Of a DNA stretch of 64,000 nucleotides, positions 53,036 to 60,676 are shown piece after piece (position 1 is the first letter of the stretch; the number at the start of each line of letters is the position of its first letter). This DNA is from an uncultured Muribaculaceae bacterium. Its GTDB lineage: Bacteria; Bacteroidota; Bacteroidia; Bacteroidales; Muribaculaceae. The notes below the pieces were generated by a model. That model saw nothing but the letters and a program-made list of their open reading frames with translations. It did not search any database and was not told where the DNA came from. The stretch covers positions 1-64,000 of the forward strand of contig CAMWLY010000002.1 of the NCBI GenBank assembly GCA_947175145.1, written 5' to 3'. A program made the translations under genes and the position numbers.

Positions 53036-54526
53036 TTAGATTATCGGGGTAAATGTAAGTCGTGCCAACACTCCGCGCCATATCTTGGAGCTCAGCAGAC
53101 CATCGGCATCATATCCGCCAAAGAGATAGATATATGGGCAGTCCCATTCGACTTCATATCCGGAGACTTCCACATTGGCGCGATAGGGCCTGCTCACAAT
53201 CTTTAGCCATGCATCGGCCAGGTTTGCTGAAAATTGTGAAGATATCACAAGATTATCGCAGCCACTTAATGCCGGCATCTCCTCCGGTAACTGTATGCTC
53301 TCATTGCCGGCAGTCCAGTTCACACCGTTATCGTATGAAATCCAGGTGGTTCTGTTTAGAGTTCCATCGGCAAGTCGACCTCCGGTCAGCATCCATACTG
53401 CATATTCGACCATAGAATTTCCGGCAGCCGACGGACGGAAATGATAATAGGGTATCAGTGATGCCCCTTCAATAGCCGGTATTCCTCCACGGCTGAGTTC
53501 AATCCAGTTAGTGCCGTCGAATGCCCAGGTCTTGTTGGATAAAGCTCCGCTATCGGTTATACCCCCGGCCATAAGTGCAACCGGCGACGAGGTCCATTTA
53601 TTGGAGAGTGTCACAAGATTAGAGGCTCCCTTCACCGGGAAATTGGCCGGTATATTATTGCGTGCTATAGAAACCACCGGATATTGGTCAAACAAGCCAT
53701 CGGCTCCGATACCCAATACTGTTCCTTCGTAGGCTCCAATCATCGATTTCCATACAACTCCGGTATCGGCCCACCCTGTAGCATTGGAGTCAGAACTATA
53801 TAGTTCCCCTTTGTCATCAAGGATATACAGCTTGCTGTCGGAGGCAGCAAGTGATTCTACCGCGGGGGTAAATCCGAAGGTTGCAACAGTGCGGGTCCAA
53901 TGGCCGATTTCAGCCGGTGTGGTTGTAGCTATGGTATAACTGCCGTCAGATTCCTGAAGGAGTGTGATTATTTTTGAATCAGACTCAACGGTTTTCTGCT
54001 TTAGAGGTGAACCAAGACGCGAGGGCAATTCGGTTGTCGACAACTCACTCCAGAAAAGAGTATCCGGGTCAACCTGATGCACATTTATCTTGATGCGGTA
54101 AGATATCGGCTCATCGTCGGAATTACCCTTGACTCGGAGCACAACATTGCCGGTGAAATCAATTGAATCTGTCGGATTTTCTATATAATTCACGCTCCCT
54201 TCGCGAGTTGTGCCTCCCGACATCTCAAATATAGCCTCACTTACAGTGCTGCTGAATTTTACGGTAGCCACCAATTTATCGACAGGAGTTCCTTTTGGAA
54301 GTGAATCAGCATTGAAAATCAGTTTTTTATCTAAGTCGATTGAGAAATAGGCCGAGTCAAGACCCTCCTCAAGCTTTACATTTTTGAGGCTGAATGAGGT
54401 CACAGCCAGATTCGTCACATTATTGAATGCGCGTGTGTTATCTTTCTCGTTGCATGCGGTGGTAAGCATGCTCATCGAACCGAAAAGGATCGCAAGTGAT
54501 ATTGTTGTTTTTGTTGTTAGCTTCAC
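53036..54526 (-). CDS. DUF6242-like lipoprotein with kelch-type repeats
   Basis: I place the start at a GTG at 54526, giving 496 residues with signal peptide MKLTTKTTISLAILFGSMSMLTTAC and a lipobox Cys. The ATG at 54583 in the ORF track lies upstream of the predicted -7 box and would not be transcribed. After the lipobox come an Ig-like segment (AVTSFSLKNVKLEEGLDSAYFSID) and repeats resembling kelch or propeller blades (MAGGITDSGALSNKTWAFDGTNWIEL, WMLTGGRLADGTLNRTTWISYDNGVNW, YLFGGYDADGLLSSKIWRGV). It heads the operon containing uppS and bamA. The function is unknown. Confidence 0.8.
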   Translation of the reverse strand: MKLTTKTTISLAILFGSMSMLTTACNEKDNTRAFNNVTNLAVTSFSLKNVKLEEGLDSAYFSIDLDKKLIFNADSLPKGTPVDKLVATVKFSSTVSEAIFEMSGGTTREGSVNYIENPTDSIDFTGNVVLRVKGNSDDEPISYRIKINVHQVDPDTLFWSELSTTELPSRLGSPLKQKTVESDSKIITLLQESDGSYTIATTTPAEIGHWTRTVATFGFTPAVESLAASDSKLYILDDKGELYSSDSNATGWADTGVVWKSMIGAYEGTVLGIGADGLFDQYPVVSIARNNIPANFPVKGASNLVTLSNKWTSSPVALMAGGITDSGALSNKTWAFDGTNWIELSRGGIPAIEGASLIPYYHFRPSAAGNSMVEYAVWMLTGGRLADGTLNRTTWISYDNGVNWTAGNESIQLPEEMPALSGCDNLVISSQFSANLADAWLKIVSRPYRANVEVSGYEVEWDCPYIYLFGGYDADGLLSSKIWRGVLARLTFTPII

Positions 54527-54571
54527 GATGCGTGAGTATGTGGAATTTGCTGCTGTCAGTGTTTCAACTTG

Positions 54572-54604
54572 CAAATTTAGCATTTCCGACCGAAATACGC
54601 CAAT
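54572..54604 (-). promoter_or_regulatory. Promoter of the DUF6242-uppS-bamA operon
   Basis: On the minus strand ATTG (54601-54604) is followed after 21 bases by TAAATTTG (54572-54579). The position decides the start of the downstream lipoprotein gene, because the ATG at 54583 would lie upstream of the transcript. Confidence 0.55.
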
Positions 54605-54662
54605 TCACGCTAATTAAAAACGATTTTAAGTATTTTTAACCACTCGCAAAGTCAATTATCCC

Positions 54663-55589
54663 CTATTCTGATTCGATTTTGAAAGTATTGTGATCAATGT
54701 TGATTTCACGCTCTATCCTGATGCTATCGTATAAACCTTCGCAGATAAATGAGTCAAGTAGTCTTCTGCCTCCCTCTACCATAAGCGATGTGATTCGATA
54801 CTCTTCGAATAGTAGTTTCATGTTTTGCTCAAGTGGAAGATGTGGATTCAGTATTATCGGGTTTTGCTGCATTACCTTAAGGTCGAGGTTCTCAATGCGT
54901 TCGGATTTAAATATGACCGGACGCGGGGAGTTGCCCGGCCATAAGCGGTTAGATAGTGAGGGATTGTCGGTGAGGAGTGTGTTTGTGCCGACCATTATGG
55001 CATCGCAGCATGATCTCTGAGCGTGCATGAGTGTTGCCGAGAGGGGAGTTGAAATCTGAAGAGGTGTTGTATCCGGTAGACTCAAGCGTCCGTAAGCATC
55101 TTCAGCCCATTTCAGCAGAATCCACGGTCTGCGTTTTGTCTGGGCAGTTATGAATCTGATATTTAGCGCCCGGCATTCATCTTCGAGCACACCTGATTCG
55201 ACTTCTATGCCTGAGTCCTCAAGCATGCGGAGTCCGCGACCGGCCACTTTGGGATTAGGGTCTATCATGCCTGACACCACGCGTTTTACTTTTTTGCGAC
55301 ACAGCATTTCCGCACAAGGAGGTGTCTTGCCGTAGTGCGAACATGGTTCGAGAGTGACATAGACAGTGGCTTGGTGCAGCAGAGGCTCATCCTGCTTGCG
55401 CACTGATGCCATAGCGTTGACTTCCGCATGACCTTCTCCATACCTGCGGTGCCAACCCTCGCCAATTATGCGGCCGGCAGCAGATACTATCACACAACCT
55501 ACCATAGGGTTGGGAGAGACATGCCCGGCGCCGTAGGCTGCCAGTTCCAATGCCCGCTTCATGTATATTTTATCCCACTCTTTCTCCAT
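54663..55589 (-). CDS. ribD: Bifunctional riboflavin deaminase/reductase RibD
   Basis: RibD carries out the deaminase and reductase steps of riboflavin synthesis. The 308-residue product has the zinc deaminase site GEGHAEVNAMA ... VTLEPCSHYGKTPPCAEML (His, two Cys, catalytic Glu). The reductase domain has MVGTNTLLTDNPSLSNRLWPGNSPRPVIF and MVEGGRRLLDSFI. It is somewhat shorter than the E. coli protein. No FMN riboswitch-like sequence is present in the 27 bases before it; it is read with the upstream DUF4421-like gene. Confidence 0.95.
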   Translation of the reverse strand: MEKEWDKIYMKRALELAAYGAGHVSPNPMVGCVIVSAAGRIIGEGWHRRYGEGHAEVNAMASVRKQDEPLLHQATVYVTLEPCSHYGKTPPCAEMLCRKKVKRVVSGMIDPNPKVAGRGLRMLEDSGIEVESGVLEDECRALNIRFITAQTKRRPWILLKWAEDAYGRLSLPDTTPLQISTPLSATLMHAQRSCCDAIMVGTNTLLTDNPSLSNRLWPGNSPRPVIFKSERIENLDLKVMQQNPIILNPHLPLEQNMKLLFEEYRITSLMVEGGRRLLDSFICEGLYDSIRIEREINIDHNTFKIESE

Positions 55590-55616
55590 AATAAAAACTT
55601 AGTGATAATAGGTGTA

Positions 55617-56816
55617 CTAAAATCTCACACCCGTAGATACTTGGATATTGGCAATTCCAGTTGCGAAACCCACATGGTCATCGAGCATATAGTGGCATCG
55701 GAACATGCCATTGGCGGCCACAAAAAACTGACGGTTGTAATATGTCAGTGAACTCATGACGCGCCCTCCGACAGTGGAGTTCCAATGATGCTGATTGTCT
55801 GAGATGTATCTGGCGTGGGTGAGACCGATGGCCGGAGCCGCCGTGACATTAAAATGCCAATGCTTTCCTAAAACCCAATTGTAGCTGTATCCTCCGACCA
55901 ATGTAAAGGTCTGATGCCGCATACTGTATTTTTCGTATTCGAATTCGATTTTCTCGGGCCAGCCCTCGGGCAACTTTGTGAGATCGAACTTATCGGAATA
56001 GATGGTCGTGATCATGCCGGCCAGCCATGAACCCTGTGATTTTAACTGATAGGTCGAAAGGTTATATCCTGCCGGAAAAGAAAACTTCTTGTAGTTGAAG
56101 AAATAAAATCCTGTCACTCCGTATGCGCTGAAATCGAGACCATCATAATATAGATGATGATGCGTATCATCTTTAGGTGCCGATATCGACCTGATCACGG
56201 TCTGCCCCTTGTGACTCCAATGATAAAAGTCCAGGTACACGCGTTCGGTCCAGAGTGTAATACCCGCTTTCTTATGTTTTGACTTGTTACCATGAATCCA
56301 GGAAGTGATGTCATGAGAGTATGAAAGCGAAAGTATCGAGTAGTTGGCCTGAATACCGAGGTTTGAATAGGGATTGCTTGCTATGGTTAAGCTGACATTA
56401 TTTGGCATCCGGAAATAGTATGCGTCAGCCCAGTTATCAAGCAGAAGTCTTACTTTACCATGTTTGCCGGTGTGACCCACATAGGTGGTATCGTAAGAAT
56501 TGAATGTCTTTTCCGCCCATCTGTATGTTTTGAGACAGAACCTTATAAATTTGGGGTATTGGTCTTCATTTGATTTAAGCTCTTTAATTTTTCGTCGCAG
56601 ACCATCTTCCCAAATCTTGAGGCGCATGAGGTCGGGCACATCTCTTTCAGCTTCACTTTCGGCCAAGTCAATAGAGTCCACAAATCCTTCAAGTGTGTCG
56701 ATTTCTTCATTATCGGGCAGCGGGTGATTCGAATCACCCGATATATGAGTTTGAGCAGTTGCAATCGCGCAAACAATCGCGAAGGTAAAAGTCAGTATAA
56801 TCCGCGACAATGACAT
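55617..56816 (-). CDS. DUF4421-like outer-membrane protein
   Basis: The 399-residue product has a signal peptide (MSLSRIILTFTFAIVCAIATA) and then an acidic segment to about residue 90. A series of beta strands with aromatic girdle residues follows, including YFRMPNNVSLTIASNPYSNLGIQANYSILSLSYSHDI, VTGFYFFNYKKFSFPAGYN and IANIQVSTGVRF at the C terminus. The terminal Phe is typical of a BamA-inserted barrel. The family is usually annotated DUF4421 in Bacteroidales; its function is unknown. It lies 37 bases after mltG. Confidence 0.8.
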   Translation of the reverse strand: MSLSRIILTFTFAIVCAIATAQTHISGDSNHPLPDNEEIDTLEGFVDSIDLAESEAERDVPDLMRLKIWEDGLRRKIKELKSNEDQYPKFIRFCLKTYRWAEKTFNSYDTTYVGHTGKHGKVRLLLDNWADAYYFRMPNNVSLTIASNPYSNLGIQANYSILSLSYSHDITSWIHGNKSKHKKAGITLWTERVYLDFYHWSHKGQTVIRSISAPKDDTHHHLYYDGLDFSAYGVTGFYFFNYKKFSFPAGYNLSTYQLKSQGSWLAGMITTIYSDKFDLTKLPEGWPEKIEFEYEKYSMRHQTFTLVGGYSYNWVLGKHWHFNVTAAPAIGLTHARYISDNQHHWNSTVGGRVMSSLTYYNRQFFVAANGMFRCHYMLDDHVGFATGIANIQVSTGVRF

Positions 56817-56853
56817 GTAGATGCAAACTTCAGTAACCTAAGAAATCAAGACC

Positions 56854-57906
56854 TCAGCGAGTGATATCGTGATTGTCGAGCGTGAGGTGGTATCTTGCAG
56901 CATTCGCCAGATGCTCCTCGTAGGTCGAGGCGAAGTTGTGGCCACCCGAGAAATCCTCTTTGGCACACATGTAATAGTAACTGTTTGGCAAAGCATCAAG
57001 TATATCCTGCACAGTGCGGTGGCTTGTGGTGCGGATCGGACCGGGGGGCACTCCTTTATGCAGATATGTATTGTAGGGAGAGGGTGTTTGCAAATCTGCA
57101 TGAGAGATGCGTTGGATCGTGAAATCGCCGAGAGCATAGCGTACCGTAGGGTCAGCCTGCAGTTTCATGCCGGCATTGAGCCTGTTGATATATAATTGTC
57201 CTATCGTGCCCTTTTCGGAATTCATATTTGTCTCCTCGTCGGTTATGGAGGCTATAACCATGGCTTGCAGAGGTGTGAGTCCCAATTCGGCAGCTTTCTC
57301 TTTATTATCCTGATTCCATAGAAGCAGGTAATTTTTGCCAATCTTATCCAAAACCTGACGAGCTGAATTGGTCCAGTAAACTTCATAGGTATCATCGACA
57401 AAAAGCGCCATGGCCGATTCGGGGGTGAGATCATATTTCTGCAAATAGACGGAATCGCGAAGCAACTTCCAAAGGGAATCCTCCGGAAAATTCATCTTGG
57501 CGCTAATCTTCTCCACCATAAGTGGAAGGCTGCGGAAGCCATTTATGGTAAGTCTCACCGGAGTCTGTTTGCCCGAAGTTAGCCTGAGCATAACTTTCAG
57601 CGGATTGGAGCCTGCCGGAATAAGGTATGCTCCGGGGTGGTCGGAAATCTCTGCCGCACGCAGATGCGACAGATTCCGGACACGCTCTGCAAATGCCTTA
57701 CCATAATATTTGGTGAGCGTGTCTTGCACGGTTTCGCAGGTAGCTTTAGCCGGAATCTTGATCGTAACATCTCTTTCCGTCTTGGAAATCACAAGCGGAA
57801 ATAAAAAGACGAGGAAAATAGCCAGTGTCAGGCAGAGTGCCAGCATAGTAATCAACATGAATTTATGTGACCTCTTCTGCCTGACAATTGGTTGTTCGTT
57901 TTTCAC
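56854..57906 (-). CDS. mltG: Endolytic peptidoglycan transglycosylase MltG
   Basis: MltG cuts nascent glycan strands and helps set their length. The 350-residue product has a single N-terminal membrane anchor (about residues 16-40, FMLITMLALCLTLAIFLVFLFPLVI), a LysM-like segment, and the YceG catalytic domain. The catalytic Glu is in VIASITDEETNM (near residue 222). Further family segments are IGQLYINRLNAGMKLQADPTVRYAL and SPYNTYLHKGVPPGPI. It follows hpf by 62 bases. Confidence 0.93.
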   Translation of the reverse strand: MKNEQPIVRQKRSHKFMLITMLALCLTLAIFLVFLFPLVISKTERDVTIKIPAKATCETVQDTLTKYYGKAFAERVRNLSHLRAAEISDHPGAYLIPAGSNPLKVMLRLTSGKQTPVRLTINGFRSLPLMVEKISAKMNFPEDSLWKLLRDSVYLQKYDLTPESAMALFVDDTYEVYWTNSARQVLDKIGKNYLLLWNQDNKEKAAELGLTPLQAMVIASITDEETNMNSEKGTIGQLYINRLNAGMKLQADPTVRYALGDFTIQRISHADLQTPSPYNTYLHKGVPPGPIRTTSHRTVQDILDALPNSYYYMCAKEDFSGGHNFASTYEEHLANAARYHLTLDNHDITR

Positions 57907-57968
57907 GTGTTCTATATCTCTAATTCAGGTGTTTAGTTGCTGTTATAGGGAAAAGTTTCTGCAGATTC

Positions 57969-58256
57969 TCAGCAGTTCTTGTTCTTTTCAAGCTGGCTCT
58001 CGAGTGCTTCGAGACAAAGGTCGACAGCTTCTTCAAATGTGTCGGCTGTTTTTGAAGCATAAAGCTCCGCCGGAGGAGTGGTAAGCTTTATCGAAGCCTC
58101 TTTATTATTGGCGGTTTCCGGCTTAACAACCTTGAGTGTGATGTCGGCTGCCGTGATTGCTTCAAATCTGCGTGTCAGCTTCTCTATTTTCTTGTTGATG
58201 AATGCAGTGAGCTTATCTTTTGCGTCGAAGTGAATTGCTTTAATGTTTGCTTCCAT
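57969..58256 (-). CDS. hpf: Ribosome hibernation-promoting factor HPF/RaiA (short form)
   Basis: HPF binds the decoding region of the 30S subunit and stores ribosomes as inactive dimers in slow growth. The 95-residue product (MEANIKAIHFDAKDKLTAFINKKIEKLTRRFEAITAADITLKV) has the beta-alpha fold of the family and lacks the long C-terminal dimerisation tail. A TATCTTTG promoter element lies about 85 bases upstream. It follows xerC/D and rpsU, a common Bacteroidota order. Confidence 0.9.
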   Translation of the reverse strand: MEANIKAIHFDAKDKLTAFINKKIEKLTRRFEAITAADITLKVVKPETANNKEASIKLTTPPAELYASKTADTFEEAVDLCLEALESQLEKNKNC

Positions 58257-58338
58257 AGTTCAGAGGTATTAAGAAGTTAGTAATTCATCCCGGCTTTGAT
58301 TGCTCCCTGTTATGGTTGCAATTCATCTGCCTTGGATA

Positions 58339-58346
58339 CAAAGATA
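58339..58346 (-). promoter_or_regulatory. Probable -7 box for hpf
   Basis: TATCTTTG on the minus strand matches TAnnTTTG; the -33 region has only a weak GTTAAC. It gives a leader of about 75 nt for hpf. Confidence 0.45.
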
Positions 58347-58430
58347 AACAAAAATTGGAATTATTTTGTTAACTGAACCACGATTTTTTTTGATTTATTA
58401 TCGAATCCGCTTATAATACCGAACCGGCAC

Positions 58431-59381
58431 TTATTTATCATCAGAGTTCTTTTTAAGTGTGGAGCGCGGGTGTGCCGATACATAATTTTTACGAATATCG
58501 CGCATAGACAAGTGTGTGTATATCTGAGTTGTGGCAAGCGAGGCATGACCGAGCATCTCGCGCACTGCATCGAGGTCTGCACCATTGCTTACCATTTCGG
58601 TAGCAAACGAGTGTCGCAGTGTGTGCGGACTTTTTCTGCCGGTTCTGGCTGATTGAAGCGCACGCCTTACAAGCTCATACATCCCCCTGCGGCTGAGCGG
58701 ACCGCGTTTGCCTACGATCAGAGCCTTATCTCCGTTGAGTTCCGGGTGCTCGGTGTCGCGCACCTGCTGCCAGATGCGAATCTCCTCGATCAGACTTCCG
58801 GGCAGCGGAAGAACTCGCGTCTTATTTCTTTTGCCGGTGACTCTGATTTGCTGAGAGGCGAAATCGATATCATGGTCGGATATGGCGAGTAGTTCGGCTT
58901 GGCGCAATCCAAGTGAATAGAGCATGGTTATGACTATATGCTCAAGTCGATCGGTATAATCATTTGAGGGTTGGTCAAGTATCCGCTCCAGATCGTCAGC
59001 ACCGATTGTCTCGGGCAGATGCTTCGGAAGCTTGGGTAGTATGACATCAGCAGCGGGATTATGCTTGATCATCTGCCTGCGAAGAAGCCAGTGATAAAAA
59101 GCTCTGAGGCTTTGCACCTTGCGTCGGAGTGTGCGCGGAGTGCGCCCCTCATCGGCCATCATGCCTACCCAGCCTCTGATATCCTGAAGATTGGCCGCGA
59201 TGAGGCCGCCATCGGCACTGTCAGTCTCTAGAAACTCGGCAAAGTTTCTGATGTCGCGCCCGTATGCTTCGAGAGTATGTGGCGAACAGCGTTGCTCGGC
59301 TTCAAGATGAAGTAAAAACTCCGACATCAGTGTGCTGTCGCGCTCGCTGTAATCATTAGGCGTAGAAGCCGACTGTGGCAT
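58431..59381 (-). CDS. Tyrosine recombinase XerC/XerD
   Basis: Xer recombinases resolve chromosome dimers at dif during division. The 316-residue product has an N-terminal SAM-like core-binding domain (FLLHLEAEQRCSPHTLEAYGRDI) and a C-terminal catalytic domain. The active residues are visible: Arg in SLGLRQAELLAIS, His-x-x-Arg in SPHTLRHSFATEMV, and the His and nucleophile Tyr in LGHASLATTQIYTHLS. An internal ATG at 59327 (MSEFLLHL) is an alternative start. The location between rpsU and hpf is a conserved chromosomal setting and argues against a mobile integrase. XerC and XerD cannot be told apart from this copy alone. Confidence 0.92.
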   Translation of the reverse strand: MPQSASTPNDYSERDSTLMSEFLLHLEAEQRCSPHTLEAYGRDIRNFAEFLETDSADGGLIAANLQDIRGWVGMMADEGRTPRTLRRKVQSLRAFYHWLLRRQMIKHNPAADVILPKLPKHLPETIGADDLERILDQPSNDYTDRLEHIVITMLYSLGLRQAELLAISDHDIDFASQQIRVTGKRNKTRVLPLPGSLIEEIRIWQQVRDTEHPELNGDKALIVGKRGPLSRRGMYELVRRALQSARTGRKSPHTLRHSFATEMVSNGADLDAVREMLGHASLATTQIYTHLSMRDIRKNYVSAHPRSTLKKNSDDK

Positions 59382-59437
59382 ATAGCTTTAGCTTTAAGGA
59401 AGGAGAATAGGGGTCGGTTGGTAAACACACGACAAAC

Positions 59438-59468
59438 GGTATGGCGTTCGATGTCCGAATGCCATACC
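59438..59468 (-). terminator. Hairpin after rpsU, probable terminator
   Basis: On the minus strand GGTATGGCATTCG pairs with CGAACGCCATACC (one A-C mismatch) around a 5-nt loop, about 50 bases beyond the rpsU stop. Only a weak T run (GTTTG) follows. Confidence 0.5.
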
Positions 59469-59516
59469 TTATCTGTTAATTCGTGCTGTTATGATTCGAG
59501 GGTAAGAGAAGTGCAA

Positions 59517-59708
59517 TTACTGCTCTGCCTGACGAAGCTGCTGCACATAGATAGCCTTCACCATCTTCTTGCGGTTTGTCACCGAAGGCTTCTCAAATGC
59601 CTGACGTGCACGAAGCTCTTTGATGATACCGGTGCGCTCAAATTTGCGCTTGAATTTCTTGAGGGCCTTCTCGATGTTCTCGTTCTCTTTAACCTGTACG
59701 ATAATCAT
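59517..59708 (-). CDS. rpsU: 30S ribosomal protein bS21
   Basis: The 63-residue product (MIIVQVKENENIEKALKKFKRKFERTGIIKELRARQAFEKPS) is bS21, a basic protein at the 30S platform near the 3' end of 16S rRNA. In Bacteroidota ribosomes bS21 helps block the anti-Shine-Dalgarno sequence. The bases before the ATG (AAATTAATAACCACCAAAC) contain no Shine-Dalgarno motif. A leader of about 140 nt with a 26-codon ORF precedes the gene. Confidence 0.96.
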   Translation of the reverse strand: MIIVQVKENENIEKALKKFKRKFERTGIIKELRARQAFEKPSVTNRKKMVKAIYVQQLRQAEQ

Positions 59709-59749
59709 GTTTGGTGGTTATTAATTTTTTGTTTTTATTTGTTATATGT

Positions 59750-59830
59750 TTAGCAAGTCAACCGATAACCGTTAGTTTTTAATGACCAAGGGTCTTTTCG
59801 GACTGATTCGCGTGCAGCCGAGACGCACAT
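59750..59830 (-). CDS. Putative 26-codon leader ORF upstream of rpsU
   Basis: The minus strand from 59830 encodes MCVSAARESVRKDPWSLKTN (first 20 of 26 residues), ending at TAA 41 bases before the rpsU ATG. It lies wholly within the predicted leader. The RNA also contains short hairpins such as GACC-CTT-GGTC. Translation and regulation are not shown by the sequence. It is too short for the ORF track. Confidence 0.35.
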   Translation of the reverse strand: MCVSAARESVRKDPWSLKTNGYRLTC

Positions 59831-59856
59831 GATTCGGCGTTCGCGCTTGCAAGATG

Positions 59857-59887
59857 CAAAATTAGTGAAAAGTGTATTACTGACAAA
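59857..59887 (-). promoter_or_regulatory. Promoter of rpsU
   Basis: On the minus strand TTTG (59884-59887) is followed after 19 bases by TAATTTTG (59857-59864), a full match. The transcript would start near 59851, giving a leader of about 140 nt. Confidence 0.7.
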
Positions 59888-59927
59888 ATAAATTATTGAA
59901 TTTTTAATTTAGAAAAATTTTTCAGCC

Positions 59928-60674
59928 ATGAGAAAAACTCTATGCGCCTTGGCCATAGCGGCCATTTCAGTCACTCCTATCTTCTCTCAGGGTCACGACA
60001 CAAACCCTGAAAAATATTATCTGGTGATTTCAGAGGTTGTGAATTCGCAACAGTTATTGCCTGCTCCGCCCGATACCACTACTGCGCGCTATGCCTACGA
60101 CCGCGAGCAATATGAGTGGGGCAAGTCCATGCGTTCATGCGAGCGTGGCAAGCGTGCCATTCTCGATGCCGATCTTAGCGAAGGCTGGCTTGACCGCGAT
60201 TTCAGTGAGGCTTTCGGATTCAAACTCACCCCTCAGAACGCTCCGGAAATTTATAAGCTCCTTTCGACCATGAAGGAGGATGCCGGTGATCTGGCCACCC
60301 GCACAGCCAAGAATCACTACATGCGTCCAAGACCCTTTATGGTATATAATGAGCCTTCCGCAACTCCTGCCGATGAACCCGGTTTACGCAAAAATGGCAG
60401 CTTCCCCTCGGGGCACACTGCCATAGGTTGGGCTTCAGCTTTGGTCCTTTCAGAAATAAATCCGGCGCGTAAAAATGAAATAATGCAGCGCGGTTATGAT
60501 TTCGGTCAAAGCCGAGTGATTTGCGGAGCGCATTTCCAAAGCGATGTTGATGCCGGTCGCCTTGTCGGCTCAGCTGTAGTAGCTCAGCTTCACGCCAACA
60601 AGGATTTCCAGAAACAACTCGCCAAAGCCAAAAAAGAACTAAATAAGCTTGTCAAGCAGCAACAGAAGAAGTAG
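59928..60674 (+). CDS. Class A non-specific acid phosphatase (PAP2 family)
   Basis: The 248-residue product has a signal peptide (MRKTLCALAIAAISVTPIFS) and the full phosphatase signature of the PAP2/PhoN superfamily. The three motifs are KNHYMRPRP, GSFPSGHTAIGW and GQSRVICGAHFQSDVDAG. The catalytic His residues are in the second and third motifs. It is therefore a soluble periplasmic phosphomonoesterase of the PhoN/PhoC type rather than a membrane lipid phosphatase. The C terminus is a Lys-rich helix. Its TAG lies 2 bases from the stop of the convergent hexapeptide-protein gene. Confidence 0.92.
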   Translation: MRKTLCALAIAAISVTPIFSQGHDTNPEKYYLVISEVVNSQQLLPAPPDTTTARYAYDREQYEWGKSMRSCERGKRAILDADLSEGWLDRDFSEAFGFKLTPQNAPEIYKLLSTMKEDAGDLATRTAKNHYMRPRPFMVYNEPSATPADEPGLRKNGSFPSGHTAIGWASALVLSEINPARKNEIMQRGYDFGQSRVICGAHFQSDVDAGRLVGSAVVAQLHANKDFQKQLAKAKKELNKLVKQQQKK

Positions 60675-60676
60675 CG

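Noticed and set aside
54527-54583. ATG at 54583 as start of the DUF6242-like lipoprotein
   Set aside because: It lies upstream of the predicted -7 box and adds residues before a complete lipoprotein signal peptide; a GTG at 54526 fits better.
55590-55616. FMN riboswitch before ribD
   Set aside because: Only 27 bases separate ribD from the upstream gene, far too short for an RFN element.
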